DNA of 64,000 nucleotides from Hydrogenophaga crocea (lineage in GTDB: Bacteria > Pseudomonadota > Gammaproteobacteria > Burkholderiales > Burkholderiaceae_C): the NCBI RefSeq assembly GCF_011388215.1, contig NZ_CP049989.1:186001-250000 (forward strand), read 5' to 3'. Shown here in pieces: positions 33,984 through 43,522 of the stretch (its first letter is position 1; each line of letters begins with the position of its first letter). Below the pieces are notes generated by a model. It saw only the letters and a program-made list of their open reading frames with translations. It was not told where the DNA came from and did not search any database. A program made the translations under genes and the position numbers.

Positions 33984-34025
33984 ATGCAAGTAAGACGACT
34001 GATGGATCACGGGGGAAAAACATGA
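33984..34025 (+). CDS. Possible 13-aa leader peptide coupled to the importer ATPase
   Basis: AAAGGAG lies six bases before ATG 33984, a better ribosome site than that of the next gene. The frame reads MQVRRLMDHGGKT and stops at TGA 34023-34025, overlapping the ATG of the importer ATPase (34022) in ATGA. This looks like a short coupling ORF that brings ribosomes to the weakly preceded ATPase start. It could also be chance. Confidence 0.4.
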   Translation: MQVRRLMDHGGKT

Positions 34026-34819
34026 GTGATCTTCCAGGGGGTAAGCCGCCTCAGATCGTGCTTTCCGCAAACCATCTGCTTCTGCAGTTTGGGGGCATCG
34101 TGGCCCTGAACGACGTTTCCATCGATGTACACGCCGACGAGCTGTTGGCGGTGATCGGGCCTAACGGCGCAGGCAAGTCGTCGCTGATGAACTGCTTGAG
34201 CGGCTTCTATCGTCCCAAGGCAGGCGAGATCCGCCTTGGCGAACACTCCATCCGAGGCATGGGCACGCATGAGGTCGCGGCCCGTGGACTGGCCCGGACG
34301 TTTCAAGGTACCCACATCTTCTCGGGCATGACGGTGATCGAGAACCTGATGGTGGGGCGTCACTTGCACATGCGCACCAACCTGATCCAGTCGTTCTGCC
34401 ACTTCGGACCCGCTGTGCGAGAAGAGGTGGCTCACCGGGAAGCCGTGGAGGAAATCATCGAGTTCCTGGAGATCGAGTCGATCCGTCACGTGCCCGTTGG
34501 CAGCCTGGGTTATGGGCTTCGCAAGCGCGTCGACCTGGGGCGTGCACTGGCACAAGATCCCAAGATCCTTCTGATGGACGAGCCCATGGCAGGCATGAAC
34601 ACCGAGGAGAAGGAAGACCTGGCCCGGTTCATTCTGGACGTGAGAGAGGCAAAACGCATCCCCATCGTGCTGGTTGAGCACGACATGGGCGTCGTCATGG
34701 ACCTGGCGGATCGGATTGCTGTACTGGACTTCGGGAAAAAGATTGCTGAGGGAACGCCCAAGGAGATCCAGTCCGATCCCGCCGTTTTGAAAGCCTATCT
34801 GGGCGAGGGGGTGGCATGA
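34022..34819 (+). CDS. Liv-type ABC transporter ATPase (LivG family), second importer
   Basis: A 265-aa ATPase. Walker A GPNGAGKSS, Q-loop ARTFQGTHIFSGMTVIENLM, a signature region GSLGYGLRKRVDLGRAL (the usual LSGG is replaced by LGYG), Walker B ILLMDEPMAG and switch VEHDMGVVM are present. The LGYG signature is common among LivG-like partners of aromatic/lipid importers. Its start has a weak ribosome site but overlaps a small ORF stop. It overlaps the next gene by four bases. Confidence 0.85.
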   Translation: MSDLPGGKPPQIVLSANHLLLQFGGIVALNDVSIDVHADELLAVIGPNGAGKSSLMNCLSGFYRPKAGEIRLGEHSIRGMGTHEVAARGLARTFQGTHIFSGMTVIENLMVGRHLHMRTNLIQSFCHFGPAVREEVAHREAVEEIIEFLEIESIRHVPVGSLGYGLRKRVDLGRALAQDPKILLMDEPMAGMNTEEKEDLARFILDVREAKRIPIVLVEHDMGVVMDLADRIAVLDFGKKIAEGTPKEIQSDPAVLKAYLGEGVA

Positions 34820-36777
34820 ACATTCGCATGGCAACACTGCCGCAATTGCTGCGTGATCACGCCCGCCAATCACCGAAGCGGCTGTCTCAGCGACACAAGA
34901 CGCGCGGTATCTGGCGCGAGTACGACTTCTCGCAGGTCCAGCGCAATGTCATGGACTTGGCCTTAGGTCTTCACCAATTGGGCATTCAACGGGGAGAGAC
35001 GGTCGCCATCATCGGGGAGAACGAGCCTCAGCACTACTGGGCCGAATTCGCGGCGCAGGCCATTGGGTGCAAGGTGATCTCGCTGTATCCAGACCTCACC
35101 GCAGACGAAGTGCAGTACCTGCTGGAAGACAGTGAGGCCGTCTGCCTCTTTGCGCAGGATCAGGAGCAGGTGGACAAAGGGTTGGCGGTGAAGGCGGCAA
35201 CTCCTAACTTACGGCACATCGTGTATTGGGACGACACGGGCATGTGGTCGTACCACGACTCCATCTTGCGCAAGTTTCATCAGTTGCAGAGCGAGGGCCG
35301 GGCTCTTGGCGAGAAGGATGCTCTGCTGTACGACCGTCTCGTTGATCAGGGCTGTCCCGACGACATTGCAGTGCTTTCGTACACCTCGGGCACCACGGGC
35401 AAGCCCAAGGGGGTGATCCTTTCCCATCGCAGCCTGGTCGACAACGCTCAACGCCTGATCAATGCCACCAAGGCCAGGCCTGGCACCCAGTACCTGAGCT
35501 ACATCGCGCCAGCCTGGGCCACAGAGCAGTTCATGGGCGTGGCCCTGGGCATTGGTCTGCCCATGGTGGTCAACTTTCCTGAGGGTCCTGAGCAGGTGCT
35601 GCCCAACATCCGCGAGCTGGCGGTCGAGGCCATGACGTTTGCCCCTCGGCAATGGGAAAGCATGGCGTCATCCGTGCAGGCCCACATGCTCGACGCTGGC
35701 CCCGTGCGGCGGGGCATTTACGAGTGGGGTTTGCAGGTGGGGCATGCGGTGCACGTCGCGCGCTTGGACGGCAAACCGGTCTCATGGTGGAAGCGGGCTT
35801 TGCTGCCCCTCGCCAATGCGCTGGTCCTGAGGCCCTTGAGAGACCAACTCGGCCTGACGCGCCTAAAGGTGGCCATTTGCGGCGGTGCCACCATGGCCCC
35901 AGATGTGTTCCGTATGTTCCATGCCATCGGCGTTCCCTTGCGAAACATCTATGGCTCAACCGAGGTGGGGCTGCTGACGAGCCACCAGGGCGACCGTTTT
36001 GATCTGGAGACCGTGGGTCACTGGATGCAGACGCACCCGGAGGCAGGTTCTTCCCTTGAATGGATGCTCACGGCCGATGGTGAGTTGTGCGTCAAGGGAG
36101 GCAGCTCGTTTCTGGGCTACTACCGACGCGAAGGATCTGTCGAGGCCAAGGTCAAGGACGGTTGGTACCAGACTGGCGATGCGGTCACCAAGACGGACCG
36201 AGGTGAGTTGGTGTTCCTGGAGCGCATGTCTGACCTGAAGCGCCTCGCCAGCGGCCAGACCTTCCCACCTCAGTTTGTGGAAACGCGTCTGCGATTCAGC
36301 CCGTTCATCAAGGACATCATGACCGTCGGAGACGAGAGGCGCGACTTCGTGGCCGCGCTCATCAACATCGACATGAGCGTGCTGTCTCGCTGGGCAGAAG
36401 ACAAGCGCATTGGTTTCTCGACCTTCACGGACCTCTCCCAGCGTCTTGAAGTCGCGGAGCTCCTCAGCCGAGAAATCGCGCGGGTTAATCAGTTCCTGCC
36501 GGCCCATGCGCGGGTGCAGCGCTTCGCCAATTTCCCGAAGGAACTTGATCCCGATGAGGGCGAGTTGACCCGATCGAGAAAGTTGCGCCGAGAGTTTCTG
36601 GAAGAACGTTATTCGGCGCTGATTCAAGGTCTCTACAACGGGGCGCCTGAAGTGACCGTGGACATCCCAGTGACCTATCAGGATGGGCGTCGCAGCCAGT
36701 TCACCGCGCAGGTTTTCATTCGCGACGTGGCGTCTGCCACGCCCAAGTCCGGTCTTTCCAACGGGAGAAGGCGATGA
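34816..36777 (+). CDS. Long-chain-type acyl-CoA synthetase within the importer operon
   Basis: A 653-aa AMP-forming synthetase. VLSYTSGTTGKPKGVILSHR near residue 187 is the P-loop, YGSTEVG the adenylate motif, and YQTGDAV plus ERMSDLKRLASGQTF the hinge region; the length fits the long-chain FadD15 type. It sits between the importer ATPase and permease genes with four-base overlaps on both sides. That arrangement couples uptake to CoA activation. It suggests that the imported compound is a carboxylic acid which becomes the substrate of the upstream beta-oxidation-like genes. Confidence 0.85.
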   Translation: MNIRMATLPQLLRDHARQSPKRLSQRHKTRGIWREYDFSQVQRNVMDLALGLHQLGIQRGETVAIIGENEPQHYWAEFAAQAIGCKVISLYPDLTADEVQYLLEDSEAVCLFAQDQEQVDKGLAVKAATPNLRHIVYWDDTGMWSYHDSILRKFHQLQSEGRALGEKDALLYDRLVDQGCPDDIAVLSYTSGTTGKPKGVILSHRSLVDNAQRLINATKARPGTQYLSYIAPAWATEQFMGVALGIGLPMVVNFPEGPEQVLPNIRELAVEAMTFAPRQWESMASSVQAHMLDAGPVRRGIYEWGLQVGHAVHVARLDGKPVSWWKRALLPLANALVLRPLRDQLGLTRLKVAICGGATMAPDVFRMFHAIGVPLRNIYGSTEVGLLTSHQGDRFDLETVGHWMQTHPEAGSSLEWMLTADGELCVKGGSSFLGYYRREGSVEAKVKDGWYQTGDAVTKTDRGELVFLERMSDLKRLASGQTFPPQFVETRLRFSPFIKDIMTVGDERRDFVAALINIDMSVLSRWAEDKRIGFSTFTDLSQRLEVAELLSREIARVNQFLPAHARVQRFANFPKELDPDEGELTRSRKLRREFLEERYSALIQGLYNGAPEVTVDIPVTYQDGRRSQFTAQVFIRDVASATPKSGLSNGRRR

Positions 36778-37658
36778 TTGATTTTCTGAATTACCTGATC
36801 AATGGCGCGCTGACGGGCCTTTTGTATGCACTGATTGCCATGGGTTTTGTGGTGATCTATCGGGCATCGAAGGTATTCAACTTCGCTCAGGGGGAGTTGG
36901 TCGTCTTCGGCGGGTACATGGTCTGGTGGACAGTGATTCAAATGGGACTGCCGCTGTGGATAGGCCTGCCAGTGGCATTCGTGAGTGCGGCAATCTTTGG
37001 ACTAATGATTGAGCGAATCTTCTTCGCGCGATTGGTCGGTGAGTCCATCTTTTCAATGGTGATGGTGACCATCGGTCTTCTGATCCTTATTCGGGGCGTG
37101 GTTCTGGTCCTGTTCGGTCCACAGGTCCGCGCCTTTCCGATGGTATTTCCGATTGAGCCGCTGATATTTGGCGACATCCTGATTTCACGCTCGATGCTCT
37201 ATGGCGGGTTGCTCACGATTGCCATTGGTTTCGGACTTTCGTGGTTCTTCAATAAGACCCGCGCCGGCCTGACGATGACCGCGGTGGCCGAGGATCACCA
37301 GGTGGCGATGTCCATGGGAATCTCAGTGCAGCGATCGATTGCCTTCGCTTGGATTCTTGGTTCCATTCTTTCGACTTTAGGTGCCATGGTCCACCTGAGT
37401 GGTCGATCAATCAACATGCTGAGTTCTGATATTGGTTTGGCGGCGCTTCCTGTAGCTCTGCTAGCAGGCTTGGAATCGCTTGCCGGTTTGTTGCTTGCTG
37501 GGGTGTTGGTGGGAGTGATTCAAGGGTTGGCTTCTGCCTATCTCGACCCCCTAGTCGGCGGGGCAATTGGCTCAGTCTTTCCATTCATCATCATGTTGCT
37601 GATGCTCTTGATTCGTCCAACCGGCATGTTCGGGTGGAAAACCATTGAAAGGGTTTGA
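36774..37658 (+). CDS. Liv-type ABC transporter permease (LivH family), second importer
   Basis: A 294-aa inner-membrane protein with about eight hydrophobic segments. INGALTGLLYALIAMGFVVI and KVFNFAQGELVVFGGYMVW are LivH blocks; the C-terminus (IRPTGMFGWKTIERV) is also typical. It overlaps the synthetase stop (ATGA). Codon use in this and the next gene (ATT, GGT, TTG) is noticeably less GC-biased than in the furoate importer, a sign of different origin. Confidence 0.85.
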   Translation: MIDFLNYLINGALTGLLYALIAMGFVVIYRASKVFNFAQGELVVFGGYMVWWTVIQMGLPLWIGLPVAFVSAAIFGLMIERIFFARLVGESIFSMVMVTIGLLILIRGVVLVLFGPQVRAFPMVFPIEPLIFGDILISRSMLYGGLLTIAIGFGLSWFFNKTRAGLTMTAVAEDHQVAMSMGISVQRSIAFAWILGSILSTLGAMVHLSGRSINMLSSDIGLAALPVALLAGLESLAGLLLAGVLVGVIQGLASAYLDPLVGGAIGSVFPFIIMLLMLLIRPTGMFGWKTIERV

Positions 37659-37660
37659 AC

Positions 37661-38713
37661 ATGGATCCCGCAGGAATTTTTTCAACCTCCTATCGTCAGG
37701 ATCAATCGCTCATCCGGACGCGAAATCAGGCCATCACCCTGCTGCTGTTTATTGTGGCGCTGTTTGCCCTGCCGATGTTCGCTGAGGTGCGATCGGTGGC
37801 AGTGATGACTTCGATGCTCATCACTGCAGTGGTAGTCCTTGGTCTGCAAATTAATACTGGCCTGGCCGGACAGGTCAATATTGGCCAGGCAGCATTCATG
37901 GGGGTGGGTGCGTATTCGACGGCTGTGCTGGCCAGCAAACTGCATCTTCCGTTCTGGTTGGCGTTGCCTGCGGGGGGTGTGTTCGCAGCGCTTTTCGGCG
38001 TCATATTTGGTCTCGCTGCTGTCCGGATCAAGGGCTTCTACCTCGCGCTCACCACGATTGCAGCGCAAATCCTGTTTCACTTCTTTGTGCTCAACCTTCC
38101 GCAAAAATGGTTGGGTGGCTCAAACGGCATCACCATGCAGCCTGCGGAGCTGTTTGGCTTCAAGTTTGAGTCGGATGCTGGCGTGTATTACCTGTGTCTT
38201 GTGGTGGCGATGATCATGATCGCTGGAGGATACGGAATTGCGCGCAGCCGACACGGACGAATTTTTGCAGCCGTCCGTGATGACGACGTTGCCTCGGGGA
38301 TGATGGGTATCAATGTGGTCAGGACAAAAGCCCTGGCATTTCTGGTGGGTGCCTTTTATGCCGGCATTGGTGGTGGTCTTTGGGCTTACTACGTCCGCTT
38401 TGTGACGATTGACCAGTTCACATTGATTCATTCGATCTGGTTTATCGCCATGATCATCGTGGGCGGTATGGGTTCGATTACCGGCGCATTGATTGGAGTG
38501 TTCGTCATTCGAATGGCCCAGGAGTCCATCACGTCCATGGGGCCTGTGCTGATCGAAAGAATTCCATTTCTTGGAGGAGACCTGGTGTTCGCGGCCATGA
38601 ATATTTTTCTCGGCGGCATCATTGCGGGCTTCCTGATTTTTGAGCCTCGTGGCCTGATGCACCGTTGGAATATTGCAAAGCGGTCGTATCGGATGTGGCC
38701 ATACCCCTATTGA
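37661..38713 (+). CDS. Liv-type ABC transporter permease (LivM family), second importer
   Basis: A 350-aa membrane protein with a roughly 25-residue cytoplasmic lead and about nine membrane segments. NTGLAGQVNIGQAAFMGVGA and the late IVGGMGSITGALIGVFVIRM are LivM signatures. I chose ATG 37661 (AAAGGG site) over the TTG at 37655. It carries an extended Arg-rich tail (HRWNIAKRSYRMWPYPY) seen in this permease subgroup. Confidence 0.85.
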   Translation: MDPAGIFSTSYRQDQSLIRTRNQAITLLLFIVALFALPMFAEVRSVAVMTSMLITAVVVLGLQINTGLAGQVNIGQAAFMGVGAYSTAVLASKLHLPFWLALPAGGVFAALFGVIFGLAAVRIKGFYLALTTIAAQILFHFFVLNLPQKWLGGSNGITMQPAELFGFKFESDAGVYYLCLVVAMIMIAGGYGIARSRHGRIFAAVRDDDVASGMMGINVVRTKALAFLVGAFYAGIGGGLWAYYVRFVTIDQFTLIHSIWFIAMIIVGGMGSITGALIGVFVIRMAQESITSMGPVLIERIPFLGGDLVFAAMNIFLGGIIAGFLIFEPRGLMHRWNIAKRSYRMWPYPY

Positions 38714-38797
38714 GATCGCTATTTATTTCAACCCCATTTTTGCGCTGGTGGGCGGTTGATTTTGGTTGAACAGCGTGACCACAAAGGAGACAAGCAA

Positions 38798-40045
38798 ATG
38801 ATTCAGCAGACGATGGCCGTTTCTGTCAGCGCCCGCCAGGCCTTGGGTTCGGTGATGTTCTTGGCCGCCTTGGGTTGCGGTAGTGCCGCTCACGCTCAAG
38901 CGACATACAACATCGCCGGTATCGCAGACTTTACCGGCCCCTTCGCCGATGTTATGAAGGACATCACAGGCTGCCGCCGCGGGGTTCTTGACTGGTGGAA
39001 TGATGAGGTGGGCAAGTCGCTTGGCGTGACGCTGAAGGTCAAGGAGCACGACGCCCGCTATGACGTCGCCCAGGTTGCCTCGCTCTGGCCAGGTATCAAG
39101 GCGGAGCTGAACCCTATCGCCGCTTGGGGCCTCGGCGGCCCGGACAGCAACGCGCTGCAGCAACGACTGCCCAACGACAAGATTCCGCTGCTGCTGGGCA
39201 CGGCCGGCTATGGATTTGCCTGGAAGGGCGACAGCTGGGTGTTCAATGCCCGGGCCACATATCCGCATGAAGCGGCAGGCTTCTACACCTGGTATCAGAA
39301 GAAGATGGGGAGCGCCCCGCTGAAGGTGGGGGTGATCTCCTCTGAGGTTTCTCCTGCTTATGTGGACATCCACAAAGGCGTGGAGCGTTTTGCCAAGGAC
39401 AACCCGCAGGTTCTGGAGATTGTTGAGACGATTTACACCGAGGCACAGCCGACGGACCTCACGCAGCAGGTGAGCCGTCTGCTCCGCAAAGGGGCGACGG
39501 TAATCCAGGTCTTTAACAACACGGCATCGGTGGTGGCAACCCGACGTGCGCTGCAAAGCTTGGGCAAAGGCAATATTCCCTTGGTGGTCAGCGCACATAA
39601 CGGATTGCTGTCATCCGGCAAGGCGTTGGGCGACCTCAACCAGATGGAGGGAAGTTACGAGGTCTATGGCATGGCCATTCCGACGGACGACCCGACCACT
39701 GCTCGAGCCTTTTTCGAGAAGCTGCGCACCCAGTACAAGACCCAGGCCAACTTCACCTCGCCTTGCATGATGGGGCTGGCCACTTCCCTGCTCACTGTTC
39801 GCGCGGTGGAGCAGGTGGTAAAGGCCAAGGGGCCTGCTGGGGTGACGGGAGCTGATGTCCGCGCCGCTTTGCAGACCAATGCCGTTCCTAGCGAACGAAC
39901 CTTTGGTGTTTTGCCCAACGTCAAGTTCAGCAACGAGGCGCCGTTTCCGACTTCTGGATTGGCCGTAAACATCGGAACGATTGAAAAGGGGAAGTACAAG
40001 CTGATCGAGCAGAACGCTCCCGTTCCAAACGTGAACAAGTGGTAA
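38798..40045 (+). CDS. Liv-type ABC transporter periplasmic binding protein, second importer
   Basis: A 415-aa periplasmic receptor: signal peptide (VMFLAALGCGSAAHAQ), then ATYNIAGIADFTGPFADVMK. Internally it carries the HGFSSTP-like binding-protein fold rather than the Leu-specific pocket. A strong AAAGGAGA site fixes the ATG at 38798. It lies 84 bp after the permease gene, a gap that could hold an mRNA-processing hairpin, as expected for a receptor made in excess. Its ligand is presumably the acid activated by the 34816 synthetase. Confidence 0.82.
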   Translation: MIQQTMAVSVSARQALGSVMFLAALGCGSAAHAQATYNIAGIADFTGPFADVMKDITGCRRGVLDWWNDEVGKSLGVTLKVKEHDARYDVAQVASLWPGIKAELNPIAAWGLGGPDSNALQQRLPNDKIPLLLGTAGYGFAWKGDSWVFNARATYPHEAAGFYTWYQKKMGSAPLKVGVISSEVSPAYVDIHKGVERFAKDNPQVLEIVETIYTEAQPTDLTQQVSRLLRKGATVIQVFNNTASVVATRRALQSLGKGNIPLVVSAHNGLLSSGKALGDLNQMEGSYEVYGMAIPTDDPTTARAFFEKLRTQYKTQANFTSPCMMGLATSLLTVRAVEQVVKAKGPAGVTGADVRAALQTNAVPSERTFGVLPNVKFSNEAPFPTSGLAVNIGTIEKGKYKLIEQNAPVPNVNKW

Positions 40046-40098
40046 TTGACCGGATCTCCAAGCCCGCGGCTGCAGGCTTGGAGTGACAACTGTCGGAG

Positions 40099-40893
40099 TT
40101 GCCTGTGCTTGAACTAAATAACGTGGAAGTCCTTTACAGCGATGTGATTCTGGCTGTGAAGGGGATTACAGCGCGCGTACCACAGGGCCAGTGCGTCACG
40201 CTGCTTGGCGCCAACGGCGCGGGCAAGAGTACGACGCTCAAGGCGATTTCAAATCTGATCCGCACCGAAGATGGTCGGGTCACCGCGGGATCGATCACGC
40301 TCGACGGCACCAACATCACCGGAGCCAACCCGGTAGAGGTGGTGCGCCAGGGTCTCGTGCACGTCATGGAGGGGCGCAAGGTCCTTCGTCACATGACAGT
40401 CGAACAGAACCTGGTGGTCGGTGGGCACATGGGTAGCGGGCGAGAGGCTAAGGAAAGGCTCGACGAGGTCTATTCCCGCATCAAGCGCTTGGCCGCCCTG
40501 CGCGACCGAACCGCAGGGTATTTGTCTGGAGGCGAGCAGCAACTTCTGGTGATTGGTCGCGCATTGATGTCCCAGCCCAAGCTGGTGATGATCGATGAAC
40601 CATCGCTCGGATTGGCCCCCTTGATGGTGGAGGAGGTGTACGGCCTTCTTTCCGACTTGAAAGCCAGCGGTCTGACTTTGCTGATCGTTGAGCAGAACAC
40701 CCGCGTTGCGCTCGAACTCGCGGACTACGGCTATGTGATGGAGAGCGGCCGCATCGTGTTGGAGGGGCCTTCTGGTCAGCTCAAGAGCAATGAGGATGTT
40801 CGCGAGTTCTACCTCGGCTTGACGGTGGAGGGGGAGCGCAAGAGCTTTCGGGACATGAAGCACTATCGTCGCCGCAAGCGCTGGCTCGGTTGA
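40099..40893 (+). CDS. Liv-type ABC transporter ATPase (LivF family), second importer
   Basis: A 264-aa ATPase. Walker A GANGAGKST (about 35-43), signature LSGGEQQLLVIGRALM, Walker B LVMIDEPSLGLAP and switch VEQNTRVAL are all intact. It starts with TTG at 40099 preceded by CGGAG. A basic C-terminal tail (FRDMKHYRRRKRWLG) extends beyond ordinary LivF by about 20 residues, a trait of LivF homologues in lipid/aromatic importers. It completes the second importer. Confidence 0.85.
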   Translation: MPVLELNNVEVLYSDVILAVKGITARVPQGQCVTLLGANGAGKSTTLKAISNLIRTEDGRVTAGSITLDGTNITGANPVEVVRQGLVHVMEGRKVLRHMTVEQNLVVGGHMGSGREAKERLDEVYSRIKRLAALRDRTAGYLSGGEQQLLVIGRALMSQPKLVMIDEPSLGLAPLMVEEVYGLLSDLKASGLTLLIVEQNTRVALELADYGYVMESGRIVLEGPSGQLKSNEDVREFYLGLTVEGERKSFRDMKHYRRRKRWLG

Positions 40894-40936
40894 ACTGTAT
40901 TTTTTGACACAAAGAAGTTAAATCCAAGGACATCAG

Positions 40937-42088
40937 ATGAGCAGTGTTTCCAACGCTTTCCTCAGCGAACAAGAGGTCATGATTCGGGAATCCGCGCGCC
41001 GCGTAGCGCAGGAGGTGGTGGCTGTCACGGCGGCGCAGCGAGACCAAAGCAGTGAATGGCCCCATGCCGAAATCCAGTCCGTGGCCGAATTGGGGTTTAT
41101 GGGCATGCTGGCCCCTCAGTCGTATGGGGGTGCAGGACTTTCTTTTGTTGAGTATTGCTTGGCCATCGAGGAATTCGCCGCAGCAGATGGCGGCTTTGCC
41201 ACGATGATGCACGTGCACAACTCATCAGCGCATGTCTTATGCAATTTTGGCACTGAGGAGCAGAAGGCTCAACACCTGCCTGGTCTGGCCTCGGCCAAGA
41301 ACATCGGTGCATTCCTGCTGTCAGAACCACATGCCGGGTCGGATACCGCTGCCATCCGAACATCTGCTAAGCGCGATGGCGATCACTATGTGATCAACGG
41401 CAGCAAGCAATGGATTTCCAATGGCAGCGAAGCGGGGTTCGCTTTTGTGGTGGCAGCCACTGGCGAGCCTGGATCGCGCAATCGATTCAGTCTGTTCATT
41501 GCTGACCCCAAGGATCCGGGTTATCAGGTGCTCCGAATCGAGAACAAGCTCGGGCAGCACACGGCTCACACTGCCCAGATTCAGCTGGACAACCTGCGCG
41601 TTCCGGCCGGCAATCTGGTGGGCGAAGAGGGGAGGGGATACGGAAAGGCCCTGTCGCTTTTGTCTGATGGGCGAATCGCGATTGCCGCCCTGGCCATTGG
41701 TGTCGCACGTGCGGCGCTTGAAGCGGCCATTCGTTACGCCAAAGATCGGGAGGCCTACGGTAAGCCGATTTCGGCACTCCAGGCCGTCAGCTTTGATCTG
41801 GCCGACATGGCGATGCAGGTCGAGGTGGCCCGGCAGTACATGATCTATGCCGCGCGCCGGCGAGATGCGGGGCTTCCCTCAGACAAAGAGGCTTCGATTG
41901 CGAAACTGTATGCCAGCGAGATGGCAGAGAAAGTCTGTTCGGCGGCCATCCAAGTTCATGGCGGCTACGGCTACGTGTCGGACTTTCCGGTGGAGCGCTA
42001 TTACCGAGATGTTCGTGTGACCAAGATCTACGAAGGCACCAGCCACATCCAGAAGCTGATCATCGCCCGCCAGATCTTGGCTGAATGA
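40937..42088 (+). CDS. Acyl-CoA dehydrogenase
   Basis: A 383-aa flavoprotein. FLLSEPHAGSDTAAIRTSA (FAD/substrate region), YVINGSKQWISNGSEAG, and the C-terminal QVHGGYGYVSDFPVERYYRDVRVTKIYEGTS, of which IYEGT carries the Glu typical of short- and branched-chain members, are intact. It would make the 2,3-double bond that the hydratase at 29789 hydrates. A CAAGGA site precedes the ATG. It is codirectional with the importer operon, 43 bp after LivF. Confidence 0.88.
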   Translation: MSSVSNAFLSEQEVMIRESARRVAQEVVAVTAAQRDQSSEWPHAEIQSVAELGFMGMLAPQSYGGAGLSFVEYCLAIEEFAAADGGFATMMHVHNSSAHVLCNFGTEEQKAQHLPGLASAKNIGAFLLSEPHAGSDTAAIRTSAKRDGDHYVINGSKQWISNGSEAGFAFVVAATGEPGSRNRFSLFIADPKDPGYQVLRIENKLGQHTAHTAQIQLDNLRVPAGNLVGEEGRGYGKALSLLSDGRIAIAALAIGVARAALEAAIRYAKDREAYGKPISALQAVSFDLADMAMQVEVARQYMIYAARRRDAGLPSDKEASIAKLYASEMAEKVCSAAIQVHGGYGYVSDFPVERYYRDVRVTKIYEGTSHIQKLIIARQILAE

Positions 42089-42186
42089 GTACCTGGGCAC
42101 GCTGCCGAGGGCGGCTGCCCGGACTCGTTAGATATCATGGCTCACTCTCCAGTTTCTACCCCTAGCAAAGCACGACGTCTGATCTT

Positions 42187-42882
42187 ATGAGCCAATCCAT
42201 CGACGCAGAACCGAAGCCACGGGCGCGTTCAGCGACCAAGCGCACCACCAAGGGGGCGAGGTGGAACAATGCTGTCAGTGGTGCGGATGAGCAGTACGAA
42301 CTCAAGCGGCAGGCCGTGATTGCCGAAGCATCCAAAGCCTTTGGGCGCCATGGGTCACAGAACGTCTCTCTGGACGAAATTGCCAAGGCCCTCAACGTTA
42401 CCAAGCCTGCGCTCTACTACTACTTCAAGAGTAAGCAGGAGCTCATTTACGAGTGCCATGAACTGGCGATGAAGATTGGCGATCAGGTGTTGAAGGACGC
42501 GATTGCCTCAGAGTCCACTGGATATGGTCGGGTCACGGCTTTCATCCGGAATTACATCTCACACCTGACGGATCAGATGGGTGCTCCGGCGATCCTGCGC
42601 GACTTCTCCGCCATGACGCCGGCAGATCGCAAGAAGATCACCGTGCGCAGAAGGAAGTTCGACCTCCAGCTCCGCAACATTATTGAAGAGGGCATTCGCG
42701 ACGGTTCAATCGCCCCCTGTGATGCACGGCTCGCGGTATTCTGGTTTATGGGAGCGATCAGTTCCATTTCGCAGTGGTACCACGCCGATGGCAGCCTCAC
42801 TGGCGACCAGGTGGCGGAGGTGTTCATCCGCTTCCTGGCCGATGGCATCCGTCAGCGGGCGACGAATCCGGTTCTCATCTGA
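42187..42882 (+). CDS. TetR-family transcriptional regulator
   Basis: A 231-aa regulator. A basic N-terminal tail precedes the TetR HTH: AFGRHGSQNVSLDEIAKALN, then VTKPALYYYFKSKQELIYEC. The C-terminal ligand domain is all helical, of the FadR/PsrA-like acyl-CoA-sensing style. It closes the acyl-CoA cluster and is the obvious candidate to bind the 20-bp palindrome at 31808 and its relative at 30668. It has its own 98-bp upstream gap without such a palindrome, so autoregulation is not evident. Confidence 0.88.
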   Translation: MSQSIDAEPKPRARSATKRTTKGARWNNAVSGADEQYELKRQAVIAEASKAFGRHGSQNVSLDEIAKALNVTKPALYYYFKSKQELIYECHELAMKIGDQVLKDAIASESTGYGRVTAFIRNYISHLTDQMGAPAILRDFSAMTPADRKKITVRRRKFDLQLRNIIEEGIRDGSIAPCDARLAVFWFMGAISSISQWYHADGSLTGDQVAEVFIRFLADGIRQRATNPVLI

Positions 42883-43111
42883 GCCGGGAGGGCGAACGCC
42901 CGCTTCATTGGCGAGAACGTTCGCGACCAGCAGGCATTCGCGATACGGTGTCGGCGGTGCGCGCCATCAACCGTGAACTTCTCTGTTTCGGGTAAGCAAG
43001 CTTATCGCCTCAATCATTACCAATCACCACGGGTACTGCCTCTACGGCTTGAATCACAACTGATGTAGAGCGTTACTACCTCCGTGTCGCTGTATGGCAT
43101 AGGAGATTTAC

Positions 43112-43522
43112 GTGAAACGAACTGCATCGACCGCAGCTAAGCCCAACTCTGCAAAGACCAAACCGAAGACATCAGCCGCTAAGCTCGCGCCATCTCGATC
43201 TCTCTCGAGGGTGGTTGTAGCGCACTCGTCCAAGAAGGCTGGCAGGCAGCCAAACTCGAAAGCTGAACTGGTTGCGCAAGCGCAACCTCATGGAGCCGCT
43301 TCCGGAGAAGGTCCATCGAGCAAGCAATCGCAAGTGATTGCTTTGCTCAAGTCAGGCGCCGGGGCCTCAATGGCCCAGTTGATTGAGGTGACCGGCTGGG
43401 TGCCGCACACCGTTCGAGCAATGATCAGCACGGCTTTGCGCAGGCGGCTTGGCCTGAATGTTGAGCTGAAAGTTGAAAACGGTGTGCGCGTCTACCGGAT
43501 CGTGGAGGTGGCCGGCCAATGA
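43112..43522 (+). CDS. DUF3489-type protein
   Basis: A 136-aa protein. Residues 1-75 are a basic, Ala/Lys/Ser-rich lead; residues about 72-136 (SKQSQVIALLKSGAGASMAQ, then LIEVTGWVPHTVRAMISTAL) match the DUF3489 pattern, which looks like a small helix-turn-helix. DUF3489, DUF2924 and a large serine recombinase occur as a conserved trio in bacterial genomic islands. Its exact role is unknown; DNA binding in support of recombination is a reasonable guess. Its stop overlaps the next ATG (ATGA). Confidence 0.75.
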   Translation: MKRTASTAAKPNSAKTKPKTSAAKLAPSRSLSRVVVAHSSKKAGRQPNSKAELVAQAQPHGAASGEGPSSKQSQVIALLKSGAGASMAQLIEVTGWVPHTVRAMISTALRRRLGLNVELKVENGVRVYRIVEVAGQ

